DNA from: Dipteris shenzhenensis
Taxonomy: Eukaryota; Polypodiophyta; Polypodiopsida; Gleicheniales
Assembly (NCBI GenBank): GCA_047967505.1
Contig: CM106540.1
Reading direction: 5' to 3' (one strand)
DNA length: 64,000 nucleotides
How positions within the stretch are numbered: position 1 is the first letter of the stretch; every line of letters begins with the position of its first letter. The notes under the pieces were generated by a model. That model saw only the letters and a program-made list of their open reading frames with translations. It made no database searches and had not been told where the DNA came from. Shown here one piece after another: positions 23,290 through 33,823 of this stretch. A program made the translations under genes and the position numbers.

Positions 23290-25006
23290 GTACTTATCCA
23301 GGAATTTTTTGATTTTTTAGCAGCTCGGGGTATCATACATTAGTGCACAGTGGCATACACTCTGCAACAAAATTGCTGAAAAAACAGTGCTAATTATATT
23401 ACTTCGAGAACAAGATACAAAAGGTCAGCTTATAGCTGACGGGCTGCGTTCACAAATCGGACACAGCCCTAAAAGGTAGCAGAATAAATCATACTCTCAC
23501 GGAGGGATAAGACGAGTGTGAATGAACAGCCATCGGGGTGGTGAGTAGTGCCACCGAAGGCCCTGCGTAGTCTGCTCGAAGAAGAGGCCCTGTGTGTCCC
23601 AAGCCCGGAGGAAGCGTCTCCGCTTCTCCTGACCGGCCCGGGAGTCTCCCTGAATCTGGTCTCACTGGCCTCTCAGGGTATGAATAATCTCACTCCAAAT
23701 TTCCGCCATGATCTGGGCAGTCGATAAGGAGGTGCCACTGAGGATCTGCGCGTAGCGCGAGGTCCAGATGTGCCACCCTGTAATGCTGCTAATAATCTCC
23801 CAGACTGGCTGCCTCTCTCGAACTCCTGTATCAGCCTCTGCTAGGTGCTGCGGGATACCCTCGAGCGGCCCCCACGTCCCCTGTGTGATAAGGAAAGTGG
23901 GGTCCTGCTGGCATGCCTCGAATAAGTGATGAAGACCAGGTGCGGTGCTGCACCAACAGAACGTGCCCCAAGTGATCAATCCTAGCTCTGGTGCTGCGCG
24001 AGTAAGAATCCCGAAAGTCCACCTCCACACTTCCTGGGCGCGAGTGCAGCTCCACAGGCAGTGTTTTGGTGACTCATCATCCGCATGGCAAATCTGGCAG
24101 CATCCGTCCTAGCCAATCTGCCGCAACCAGCTCCCCACTGGAAGACCTTTGTGGGCAAGAAGCCACAGGAAGTATGAGATCTTCCGCGGCCGCCAGCTCT
24201 CCCACAAGGCCTTCCAGAATGCCTGCAAAAAGAACCTGGAAATACCTTGTGCGTACCAGCTGGGTCGCTGGGTGGGGGGGCGGCTCTGCATCCTCCCAAG
24301 AACTCGCCTGCCCAGAGTCGTGTTGTAGGCGAAGAAGGAAGTCGGCCCCTGTCCTGTCACAATCTCTGGCCACCACCACTCTCCTGGGTCCCAATCAAGC
24401 TCTGACAAGGCCCGCCCCTCCCAGAGCCAGAGACGCCAAAGCTGCATCTGGTCCTGCTCGATGCTAGGGTCGGTACGCCAGACCTTCCCCAAAAGGCCTA
24501 CGACCCGAACCCTCTGCCATGGGAGTAGGGGGTCGATGAGCGCATCCTCTCTCCTGAGTCGTCCATCCCCAAAAACCGCGAGGAAGGAGATAGAGGAGTC
24601 ATCCATAGGTCTTGTGATCACTAGTGGAATGCCACGGGGGGTGAACTGTCCCAGCCAGCGGGCGTCACCAGGCATGAGGACCTGAGGCTCAGGTGGAACC
24701 AACCAACCAGCTGGGATCGCGCCGTCGATCTCCGTGCGTCTCGCCTGGGCTCCACGTGCACCTCCAGCTGCATCTGCAAGATCAGCCGTCTCCAGATGTC
24801 TGTACGTATCCCTCCAAACTCGAAGGGACCGGGCTGGCCCCCTCATCCAGCCATCCCACCTGATATGTGATCTCTCCCCCAACTGAAGGCCCTCGGCATC
24901 TCTGACCTGACCGTTCCAGATAAGCGGCTGGCGATCGATCTCCTCCTGACAGCTAGGAGGGGACTGAATGAGACTGAGGCGGAGCCGCCTCCAAACCATG
25001 AGGAGG

Positions 25007-26189
25007 CTACGAACGAGTGGGGAACGGGGCTGAGTGAGCGGGGCGGATCCACTTGAGGGACGGTAGCCACTCTCCACCTCGGCTCGGGACACAAGAACCG
25101 ACTCCCTGCTGAAGTAACATCTTCCACGTCTGCCCCCCCGGGGTCAAACCGCGGATGACAAGCTTGCCTAACAAGGCCTGACTCTGAAGCTCTGGATCGA
25201 TGACCCCCAGGCCACCCTCAGCCTGCGGAAGAATGACTGTCTGCCAAGCAACCCTGGCTCTGGTATCTCTAAGACCATCCTCCCCGGACCAAAGGAAGTT
25301 CCGAACCAGCCTCCTGAGCTGTGCCACGCTGGATCTCGAGAAACACCAGCAGGAAGCCTTATACCAAGCCGTGGCTAGGAGGACCTGGTTAACTACCAGG
25401 GCACGACCTGCAAGAGAGAGCTTAGCAGTGCTCCAGAAAGCTAGCTTCCGTCGGATGGAGTCTAGCACCGGGAGAAACTGCTGAGCTGGCGTGATGTCTA
25501 GGCCAACCTGAAAGCCAAGGTATCTAGCTGTCTGTCCCCGTGGAATCCATCTGAAACCCAGAAATCGCCCCCACTGAGAACACGCCCCAGGGTCTGTGAG
25601 AAAACCAACTGATTTGTTCCAGTTGATTTTCGCACCAGCGGCTGAGCAGAAGACCTCCAAGGCCATCCGCACCCTCTCTAGCATCCTCTCATCGTCCTGG
25701 ACATATAGGGCTGTATCATCTGCGTACTCCGAGTCCAAAAGCTCTGTGTCCTCCCGAAGTGGAAGGCGAACACCCCTGATCCTTGTGGACCTCGCCCGAA
25801 GGTAGTAAGTCATAGCCTCGGCGAAGAAGAGAAACAGGTAAGGAGCAAGGGGGCAGCCCTGACGCACTGATCTCTCCAAGCTAAAGCGCTCACCCATCCT
25901 GCCTCCAATGATGACCCTGCTAGACGCTGTCCTGTACAAAGCTGAGATACCCTGAATCCAACCTGCCGGGAAACCTAGCCGCTCCAGAGTCCCCTCCAAA
26001 AAGGACCAGTCCACTCGATCGTAGGCCTTCTCGAAGTAGAATGGCAAGGTGTGATCCGCTGTGCTGAGCCCACTCCGCCGCCTCTGAAAAGGTGAAGACA
26101 TTATCCAGGATACTGCGATCCTGGACAAAGCCTGTCTGAGTGTCATGGATGAGGTCTGGGAGTAGAGGCCGAACTCTGGCGCTGATCAT
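25007..26189 (-). pseudogene. LINE-B reverse transcriptase core
   Basis: Begins abruptly at MISARVRPLLPDLIHDTQTG without endonuclease or fingers. The catalytic EYADDTALY and the thumb, with ARYLGFQVGLDITPAQQF and LAFWSTAKLSLAGRALVVNQ, are well kept. One small deletion shifts frame near 26040 (LAILL to FEKAYDR). Translation of a functional ORF2 is not possible from this copy because the nicking endonuclease is gone. Confidence 0.8.
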
Positions 26190-26248
26190 CTTGGCGATTG
26201 GAGGAGGAGGAGCGGGGGCTGCCCTCGGCTGGGAAGCCGACGGTGCAA

Positions 26249-27417
26249 CTAACTCTGTAGGAGAGTCGAGAGAGACGGGGGGGGGGGGGGATGGGGATGC
26301 ATCTGGAACTGGGGCTGAGAGGGAGGAGGAGGAGACTGAGGAAGAAGGGGCGGGGGCTGAAGCTGCGGGTTGGGAGAAGGGAGGTGAAACTGGGGAAGGG
26401 GCTGGGACTGAGTGGAAAGGGGCGGGGGAGCGGGAGAGAGGGGGATCTGAGGCTGTGAAGGGCGGGCTACCGTCGAAGAAGAAGCTCTCCCAGGTCCCTG
26501 GGGCGGCTGCCTGTCAGGTCTCTGGGGTGTTGCTGCAGGAAGGGTAACCTCTGCCCCCTTGCCTTTATCCGAAATCTTCTTGTTCTTTCCTCTTTTCCTT
26601 CTAACCTCGGTCCAACCGCCCACTAACTCTGGACCGGACTCCGGCTGCCTCGGCTCCTCCTGACGTGGCTGTCCGGGGGGGGGGGCGGGGGCGGAGGGGG
26701 CGGGGGCGGGGGGGGTCGAGAAGAGCTGGCGAAACGTGGACAAGCAGCCGCCAAGTGCCCAAAGCCGTGGCACCTCAGGCACTGACCTGGCTGTCCGGTG
26801 ACTATCATGCTTTGGGTGATGCTGCCGGCATCTGTCACGATCTCGATCACTGCAGGGAGAGTCGCAGGATCTGCCACAGCCACACGGACTCGGGGGGCTC
26901 CTGCCGTAGTCACTGCGTCGGCGAAAGTGTCGTGCATAACCCAGCCAAAGTGGGAGCCCAAGTCCCTGACAATCGGCCGCAGCTCAACAGCAAGACCTGG
27001 AAAAACTAGCGTCACTGGGTGGCGAGGTATACGGAACCGAACATCAAAATCCGCTGCGCTGAATCCACGGTACCACGGGACTATCATGATAATCTTTCCA
27101 TCCACCGATGTGGGGGAACCGGCAATCAGGTTGCTCGCAGCTTTCTCATTGGAGAGTTTGAGCCAGAAGATGCCCCTTCCCATAAGGGCCACCTCCTCAA
27201 TATGGCCATCCTCTAGCATGAGAGTGGACTGGAGCCAGTCCCTGATGGCTGATTTGGAGGGAGAGTGTCCAATGACTCTGCCGTAAACAGAGGTACGGGC
27301 AAAGTCATTGGCAACCTCCTGAACACGAGATGATTGTTGCTCTGTCAGGATAACGCGGTAGGCATCTGGAGAGGGAGGGTCCAACTGGGCCTCCGGATCC
27401 GGGCAGGGAGCCGCCAT
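26249..27417 (-). CDS. LINE-B ORF1 (DUF4283-like, CCHC zinc knuckle), one frameshift
   Basis: Starts MAAPCPDPEAQLDPPSPDAY. An RNA-binding DUF4283-like domain follows (for example GRGIFWLKLSNEKAA, PWYRGFSAADFDV, VTLVFPGLAVELR), then the zinc knuckle CLRCHGFGHLAAAC. At a run of proline codons near 26680-26710 the frame shifts, and it continues as ELVGGWTEVRRKRGKNKK and a proline-rich tail to 26249. The shift falls in a homopolymer and could be slippage or a sequencing error. Such proteins coat LINE RNA in the retrotransposition particle. Length is about 390 residues. The conceptual frame extends upstream into the 5' UTR and LTR, but the start at 27417 gives the canonical N-terminus. Confidence 0.75.
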
Positions 27418-27824
27418 ACCGCCAAGACTAACTGCAAGCTTCCGATGAGGAAAAGGCTGCCACCCAAAAAAGGGGGGTCGAAGCGGGAGGGTGGAGCCTG
27501 GGTGTGGAGAGGACGGTTGCGGAGGCGAAAGGTGGAGAGAATGGAGGGCGGAGGACGGAGGGGCGAAGCGGAAGGCCGGGAGGCGGGGGTGACGCGGGGG
27601 GGTTGGGGGAGTGGGGACGGAGAGTTGGTGAAGTGAGGAGGCGGCGGGAGCGGGGTGAGGCGGGGCGGGGCGGGGCGGAAGGGTGGGGGTGGCGGGGTGG
27701 AGGAGTGGAGCGGAAGGGCGGGGCGAGGCGGAGTGAGGGGGCGGGGTGTTCGGGGGCGGGGGGGCGGGGTGAAGGGTGCGGGGTGCGGGGAAGACGGGGG
27801 GCGGAAGGGTGGGGGGGCGGGGGG

Positions 27825-28090
27825 TGAAGGAGATGGAGAGAGTGTGAGCTAGAGAGAGTGAGAGAGTCGAAAGCTTAGAAGCTGTAGTTGCAAAAAATAG
27901 AGTGTAAAGAGTACAACACAAAGTAGAGTTGATAAGGTTTTGTCATAGTGACAAAACCTTAGTAGTCACTAACCATAGTTAGTGAACTAACTGCAGTTAG
28001 GGGGAAAAACCTCTAAATGAGGGAAAAGTGCCCCTAACTAACTTATTATATTACATTGGTCACTGCTGAATTATATCTATAATTCCAACA
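27825..28090 (-). repeat. 3' LTR of Copia-2
   Basis: 266 bp, on the plus strand TGAAGGAGATGG...ATTCCAACA. By eye it is identical to 33558-33823. Next to it, inside the element, is the polypurine tract (GCAGGGGGG on the minus strand, 28091-28099). The flank on each side is a G run, consistent with a GGGGG target duplication that cannot be proved. Confidence 0.92.
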
Positions 28091-28125
28091 CCCCCCTGCA
28101 GTGCCAATGTCATGTACAAGGCTGA

Positions 28126-31100
28126 TCAATCACCAAACGGATATAAGTTTAGGGCACTGCGAAATGCCTCGAACTTTTCACGTGGTAGTGCTTTGGTGAA
28201 AATATCTGCAACGTTGTCATGTGTGGACACAAAGATCATACTGATCTCTCCTGCATGCAACTTCTCTCTGACGTAGTGATAGTGAACCTCAATGTGCTTC
28301 GTGCGAGCATGAAACACTGGATTCTTTGCCACTGCAATGGCACTCTGACTATCAGTGAGAATTGGAGCAGGACCCTCCAAAGACAGATGAAGATCAGCAA
28401 ATAAACGTCTCAGCCAGACACACTCAACTGTTGCTGTGAAAGCTGCCCTGTACTCAGCTTCACATGATGAGGTAGCCACTGTAGATTGTTTCTTGCTCAG
28501 CCATGAAATGCAAGATTTTCCCAAAAAGAAACAATTGCCACTAGTGGACTGCCTAGTGTCATAATCACCAGCCCAATCTGAATCACTGTAGGCATGCATC
28601 TGCAAGTCACCCCCCCTAGGAAATAGTAAGCCAAAAGACTTGGTGCCTTGCAAATAACGGAAGATGCGCTTAACTGCCTGCCAATGCATAGTTTTGGGGC
28701 TGTGCATGTACCTGCTCACCTGAGATACTGCAAACTGAATATCAGGCCTAGTATTGCAGAGATATATGAGGCATCCAACAGCTTGACTGTAAAGTGTGGC
28801 ATCAACTGATTCTCCTGCATCATGCATTGTGAGTTTCAGCCCCGGTTCCATAGGAGTAGATATGGGCTTACACTCTTGCATGTTAAATCTGTCCAAAAGT
28901 TTCTGAACATACTTGGACTGAGACATAACAGTGCCACGTCTCTCATGAGAGAACTGGATCCCCAAATAAAAATGAAGCAGCCCCAAATCTGACATATCAA
29001 AGTGAGTCTGCAAATCAGTTTTGAAATCTGCAATTTTGTCGTCATTGGACCCTGTGAGCAGTAAGTCATCAACATAAAGAAGGATGACTAATATTTCCCC
29101 CCCATCCATCTTGATGTAGAGGGTGCTCTCAGTAGGACTATTGTGCAGCCCCTTGCTGGTCAAAAAGGCATGTATCTTAGCATACCATGCACGAGGGGCC
29201 TGTTTCAGCCCATATAAAGCTTTATTAAGCTTGCAGACTTGAAGTGCATTTGCTGTAATTCCAAAACCCGGAGGTGGTTTGACATACACCTCTTCCAGCA
29301 AGTCCCCATTTAAGAAGGCTGTTTTGATGTCCAACTGATGAACATTCCACTCAAAATGTGCAGCCATTGCAATTACGGATCGGATGGTAGTCATCCGGGA
29401 TGTAGGAGCAAAAGTCTCCTCATAATCTATGCCCTTTTTCTGAGCATAGCCTTTAGCAACCAGCCTGGCTTTATATTTGTCAATGGAGCCATCTGGCTTC
29501 CGTTTGACTTTAAATACCCATCGTGTGCCAATAGCATGTTTACCCTGTGGCAAGTCCACAACATCCCAAGTCTGATTTTTTGCAATGGACTGCAACTCAT
29601 CGTGCATGGCATTCATCCAATGCACATTACCTTGTGCCTCTTCAAATGTGGCAGGCTCCTCTTCATCAAGGAGAGTACCTGCATATGCTGATTCCACTGA
29701 ATTAGCACCTTCCATGTGCCTTGCTGCACTGTGAGTCCTGCCAGGTAACGGAGCATCAAGTTTACTCTCCCGGAGAGTCTGTAACAGCCAGTTTGGGACT
29801 GTTTTTGCTGCATGTATGTCTGCAATTTCTTGCTGTACCACTTGTTCCACTTCCTGTGGAGGAGGCATGACATCCCGTGGCGGAACTGAAGCATTGGAAG
29901 GTTGCTGTAAATTCTGATTTGGATCAGAAAAATCAGCAGGGGAACCCAAAGCAATGGGTAGCAACCCTTGAAAGACATCTTCTGAAGGTGAAGGCATTTG
30001 AAAATCAGCCTGAGTGTAAGCTGAATTTTCAGAAAATATCACATCTCTACTTACAATGATTTTGCGTGTAGCAGGATTGTAGAGACGATACCCCTTGCTT
30101 TCTGCACTGTATCCAACAAATATGCATTTGATGGCTTTATCTGACAATTTGTGCCTAAATTCAACTGGCACATGTGCATAGGCAAGGCATCCAAAGACTC
30201 GGAAGTGATCCACTGAAGGCTTCCTGTCATTCCAGACCTCAAAAGGAGTTTTTGTTTGTAAAGCCTTAGTGGGAGCCCTGTTCAAAATGTAATTGGCACA
30301 CATCAAACCCTCTAACCAGAATTTATGAGGCATGTGTTTGCTTTTCAGCATACATCTGTCCATCTCCATGAGGGTTCTATTTTTCCTCTCAGCTTTGCCA
30401 TTTTGCTGAGGGGTCAGCTTGACTGTGAGCTGATGCACAATACCCTTTTGTTTGAGAAAAGCATCAAATTCTGCAGATAGGTATTCCCCACCTCTATCCG
30501 TGCGTAATGTCTGTATCTTGAGCCCTGTTTCATTTTCAACCATGGCTGAAAAGTGTTTAAACACTGTGAACACTTCAGATTTCTTTTTCAGCCCATAAAC
30601 CCAAGTAAAATTGGAGTAGTCATCAATAAATGTGACAAAGTAGAGATGACCACCCAATGAAGGAGTCCTCATGGGACCACAGACATCACTGTGTATAAGC
30701 TGCAATTTGCGAACAGCTTTAACTGAACCATCCTTCTTGAAGGGAAATCTATGCATTTTACCTAAAATGCACCCTTCACAGGCATGTGGAGGAGGTATCT
30801 CAAGAGGTGGCAATGCATCAACCATTGAAAATTTCTGAAGTGTCATTAAGCTGTTGTAATGCATGTGGCCATATCTGGCATGCCATAATTCTGCATTTTG
30901 CATGGCAACTGTGGGGGTAGAAATTGCCAAAGCATGAGCTGCTCTTTTCTGAAAAATATCAAGCTGAAAAAGCCCACGCAGCAGAGTACCAGATAACATT
31001 AAGGCATAGTTAGCTTCCCTGTCCCGGACAGCACATTTGTCATCCTCAAAGATGACCTGAAATCCATCTCTGTTAAGAGTGGACACTGAAAGGAGATTTT

Positions 31101-32613
31101 TGGTTATGCCAGGCACATATAAGACATCAGAAAGTCTGAAAATTGAGCCATCAATTGCAGTGAGCTCAACTTCTCCTGTGCCACGTACTGAATATGAGGA
31201 GTTGTTGGCACAAGTGACTTTCTTACCAACAGGGGGTGGATTCAAGGAAGTAAAAAGACACTTCCTCGAAGTGATGTGCTTGGATGCACCGCTGTCAAAA
31301 TACCATGTGTTCAGTGTTTCATCAACACTGAAAGCACATGCATCTGAGGGAGAGTCAAAACTGCAAGTCAAAAATGCATATGTATCATCACTGCAAGAAG
31401 CTGTACTATCCCGAGCATCTGGAACAGCCAACTTAGAATCAGAAATGCAAGATAAAAAGGCATAATCTTGACCAACAAAGTTGGCTGCAGCATCCCCACT
31501 ATCAGATGCACAAGGGGCTGAATCTGAAACAGCCATTCCTGAGCTGTTTTTCTTTTCCTTTGCAATCCTTTTCCTGCATTCTGCTATGTGATGACCTGGC
31601 TTTTTGCAGTAGTGACAAAAACCCTTCTTTTTGGGCTTGCTTGCATCACTTTTAGCCTTTTGTGAAGGCTGTCCTGACTGACTGAAAGGCTGATTTGCTG
31701 CTGTTTTTGCCTGTCCCTTTGTTTTTGATTTGAATTTTGAGAGCATGGCTTGTTCACCTGCACGTGAAGCCAAATTTTTCCTGGTCTGCTCTTCCTGAAG
31801 CAGAAGTCCTATCAGCTCATGAAAAGAAAGAGGATTTGCACCCCCCCTCAATGATAAATTCAGCGAAGTATGAAAGCTGAGATAAGACTCAGGAAGAGAA
31901 TTCAGAGTGGTTGTAATCATCTCTGAATCAGGAATAATTTCATCTATGTTTAATAACTGCTCTCTGAGATCCTGTAGCTTAGTGAGGTGGGCTGACATGG
32001 AGTCACCCTCCTCCATATGTGTATTGCTCAACTCTCTTTTTAAAAAAGATACCCTGGCATCATTCCGTGCTGCATACATGCTTTCCAAAATATCCCACGC
32101 TGCCCTGGAGGTCTTACACGACCGGATATGCGGAATGATTGATCTTTTCACTGAAAGAGAGATGCAAGACAAGGCTAAGGCATCCCGTGAATCCCATCTC
32201 TTTTGCTCAGGAGTAGAGACTGTAGCTGCACCAACAACTTGTCCTGCACTGGAGGTCTTACACGACCGGATATGCGGAATGATTGATCTTTTCACTGAAA
32301 GAGAGATGCAAGACAAGGCTAAGGCATCCCGTGAATCCCATCTCTTTTGCTCAGGAGTAGAGACTGTAGCTGCACCAACAACTTGTCCTGCAGCTGCACC
32401 TTGTGCACGACCTCTTCCACCTCCTTGGTGAGGAGGGGTAGCAGGTGCAATATCTGCTGGTCGGATTTCATCCCCATTGACATAATCCCATAAATTGCGA
32501 GAAATCAGAATATAACGTACCATGAAACTCCAGAGGGAGTAGTTGGTACCATCCAATTTGTCTTCCTGAGAAAGACCACCGAACTGAAAATCATTCTGAT
32601 TTTGATGGGCCAT
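28126..32613 (-). CDS. Copia-2 gag-pol polyprotein, intact, 1495 residues
   Basis: One open frame from MAHQNQNDFQFGGLSQEDKL (ATG at 32611-32613) to stop at 28126. The frame is open 82 codons further upstream, but this start gives the usual copia gag N-terminus. In order it has: gag with DKLDGTNYSLWSFMVRY, zinc knuckle CHYCKKPGHHIAEC, protease WYFDSGASKHIT, pre-integrase WHARYGHMHYNSL...C..C, integrase HSDVCGPM...FIDDYSNFTWVY...TPQQNGKAERKNR, RT with LDIKTAFLNGDLLEEVYVKP and the YVDDLLLTG active site, and RNase H SDSDWAGDYDTRQSTSG to TKHIEVHYHYVREKL. No stop or shift was seen. With matching LTRs this is the best candidate for a recently active element in the window. Gag carries a 144-bp tandem duplication. 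Confidence 0.95.
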   Translation of the reverse strand: MAHQNQNDFQFGGLSQEDKLDGTNYSLWSFMVRYILISRNLWDYVNGDEIRPADIAPATPPHQGGGRGRAQGAAAGQVVGAATVSTPEQKRWDSRDALALSCISLSVKRSIIPHIRSCKTSSAGQVVGAATVSTPEQKRWDSRDALALSCISLSVKRSIIPHIRSCKTSRAAWDILESMYAARNDARVSFLKRELSNTHMEEGDSMSAHLTKLQDLREQLLNIDEIIPDSEMITTTLNSLPESYLSFHTSLNLSLRGGANPLSFHELIGLLLQEEQTRKNLASRAGEQAMLSKFKSKTKGQAKTAANQPFSQSGQPSQKAKSDASKPKKKGFCHYCKKPGHHIAECRKRIAKEKKNSSGMAVSDSAPCASDSGDAAANFVGQDYAFLSCISDSKLAVPDARDSTASCSDDTYAFLTCSFDSPSDACAFSVDETLNTWYFDSGASKHITSRKCLFTSLNPPPVGKKVTCANNSSYSVRGTGEVELTAIDGSIFRLSDVLYVPGITKNLLSVSTLNRDGFQVIFEDDKCAVRDREANYALMLSGTLLRGLFQLDIFQKRAAHALAISTPTVAMQNAELWHARYGHMHYNSLMTLQKFSMVDALPPLEIPPPHACEGCILGKMHRFPFKKDGSVKAVRKLQLIHSDVCGPMRTPSLGGHLYFVTFIDDYSNFTWVYGLKKKSEVFTVFKHFSAMVENETGLKIQTLRTDRGGEYLSAEFDAFLKQKGIVHQLTVKLTPQQNGKAERKNRTLMEMDRCMLKSKHMPHKFWLEGLMCANYILNRAPTKALQTKTPFEVWNDRKPSVDHFRVFGCLAYAHVPVEFRHKLSDKAIKCIFVGYSAESKGYRLYNPATRKIIVSRDVIFSENSAYTQADFQMPSPSEDVFQGLLPIALGSPADFSDPNQNLQQPSNASVPPRDVMPPPQEVEQVVQQEIADIHAAKTVPNWLLQTLRESKLDAPLPGRTHSAARHMEGANSVESAYAGTLLDEEEPATFEEAQGNVHWMNAMHDELQSIAKNQTWDVVDLPQGKHAIGTRWVFKVKRKPDGSIDKYKARLVAKGYAQKKGIDYEETFAPTSRMTTIRSVIAMAAHFEWNVHQLDIKTAFLNGDLLEEVYVKPPPGFGITANALQVCKLNKALYGLKQAPRAWYAKIHAFLTSKGLHNSPTESTLYIKMDGGEILVILLYVDDLLLTGSNDDKIADFKTDLQTHFDMSDLGLLHFYLGIQFSHERRGTVMSQSKYVQKLLDRFNMQECKPISTPMEPGLKLTMHDAGESVDATLYSQAVGCLIYLCNTRPDIQFAVSQVSRYMHSPKTMHWQAVKRIFRYLQGTKSFGLLFPRGGDLQMHAYSDSDWAGDYDTRQSTSGNCFFLGKSCISWLSKKQSTVATSSCEAEYRAAFTATVECVWLRRLFADLHLSLEGPAPILTDSQSAIAVAKNPVFHARTKHIEVHYHYVREKLHAGEISMIFVSTHDNVADIFTKALPREKFEAFRSALNLYPFGD
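32107..32394 (-). repeat. 144-bp in-frame tandem duplication in Copia-2 gag
   Basis: The unit starting GGAGGTCTTACACGACC at 32107 starts again at 32251. Both copies appear identical over 144 bp and encode 48 residues, including TPEQKRWDSRDALALS and SVKRSIIPHIRSCKTS. The frame is kept, so the polyprotein has this gag segment twice. Confidence 0.9.
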
Positions 32614-33542
32614 ATCTGAAAAAGAGATTGAAGCAGATACAAAGCTGAATTCCCTTACTGGGAATAAAATGCACAACTCCCAAAAACCACACCCAAGCAC
32701 GGGCTGTATATGCAACTTAGATTTCTGCACTTGAGCTGTCAGAAATCTGTCCAAGCATAAAACACTCTCCAAAATCTGCCAAAAGTGTTCCAAACACTCC
32801 AAGAAAGGCAGTATGTACTGAATACTCCAAAAAATGCTCTCCAAACACAAAAGCCCCAATTTGTGGCTAGAAATTGCAGCCAGAAAGGGGTTAGAATGCT
32901 AAAAACCCCAAATCTGCAATTTTAAGACAAAAGCCCCAAATTTTAGACTATATTTCCAATTTTTCTCCAGATGTAGCTCCAGAATTGCACAATGATTGCA
33001 ATGGCTGCAATATGCAAAAATGCCCCAAATGTACTCCAAAACAACTGCACCAAACTGTATTTTTCTGCAAGAGAAGCCTGTCAAAGAACACCTGCTGTAC
33101 TGAAGCAGATTCAGTACGGATGTACTGTACTGAAGACAGTACGGAAGTGCCGTACAGTTTGTACGGCACTATACGGCTAGTACGTCGACGACAGGTACAG
33201 ACGTTATTGCAAGGTACGGATGGCGATGTACGGCGCGGTACAGACGGCGATGTACGGAAGCAGATGACGCAACGTACGGAACTAGTACAGCGCAGTACGG
33301 CTGCAGGTACGGTGAAGTACGGCGTAGATGACGAACAGTTTCGGCGCAGGTACGGCGAAGTACGGCGCAGATGACGAAACTTTTCGGAGATGGTACGGCG
33401 ATGTACGACGGCAGCAAATGGCGACACTTTCGTAAGGCTTCCGTACAGTCGTACGGACTGTACGGATAGATTGGAGCGAGCTGGAGCTGGAGGTAAGGTG
33501 CTGGTATGAAGAAGGAGCAGAGGGCACACAGGCCTAGAACCT
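32614..33542 (-). other. Copia-2 leader with GTAC-rich tract and GGGGCTTTTG motifs
   Basis: Between primer site and gag. CAAAAGCCCC (GGGGCTTTTG in the element's sense) is at 32848-32857 and 32928-32937. From about 33098 to 33472 there are about 25 GTAC sites, most within CCGTAC/GTACGG. No long conserved ORF is present. Confidence 0.7.
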
Positions 33543-33556
33543 GGCTCTGATACCAA
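33543..33556 (-). promoter_or_regulatory. Primer-binding site of Copia-2
   Basis: On the minus strand TTGGTATCAGAGCC, complementary to the 3' end of initiator tRNA-Met, next to the 5' LTR (plus strand GGCTCTGATACCAA). Confidence 0.9.
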
Positions 33557-33557
33557 A

Positions 33558-33823
33558 TGAAGGAGATGGAGAGAGTGTGAGCTAGAGAGAGTGAGAGAGT
33601 CGAAAGCTTAGAAGCTGTAGTTGCAAAAAATAGAGTGTAAAGAGTACAACACAAAGTAGAGTTGATAAGGTTTTGTCATAGTGACAAAACCTTAGTAGTC
33701 ACTAACCATAGTTAGTGAACTAACTGCAGTTAGGGGGAAAAACCTCTAAATGAGGGAAAAGTGCCCCTAACTAACTTATTATATTACATTGGTCACTGCT
33801 GAATTATATCTATAATTCCAACA
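33558..33823 (-). repeat. 5' LTR of Copia-2
   Basis: 266 bp, plus strand TGAAGGAGATGG...ATTCCAACA, apparently identical to the 3' LTR at 27825-28090. It contains the near-palindrome AAGGTTTTGTCATAGTGAC and AAAACCTT. Confidence 0.92.

Larger units (their letters stand above)
23290..27824 (-). mobile_element. LINE-B, 3' part: ORF1 plus RT, endonuclease deleted
   Basis: ORF1 runs from ATG at 27417 to about 26249. RT starts directly at MISARVRPLLPDLIHDTQTG (26189), so the endonuclease and RT fingers are missing. The palm includes FEKAYDRVDWSFLEG, SVRQGCPLAPYLFLFFAEAM and ELLDSEYADDTALY (25007-26146). The frame is shifted once near 26040, in the segment that is usually LLDFEKAYDR. The C-terminal part is at 24109-25092 and a zf-RVT-like end lies near 24000-24300. 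The 5' UTR is split by Copia-2 and continues at 33824-34340. Confidence 0.8.

Noticed and set aside
26623-27921. 432-residue proline-rich protein on the minus strand
   Set aside because: Its N-terminal 168 residues are translation of LTR and GC-rich LINE 5' UTR. The real LINE-B ORF1 starts at 27417.
31907-32431. 174-residue plus-strand ORF with an internal repeat
   Set aside because: Shadow of the duplicated gag segment of Copia-2.
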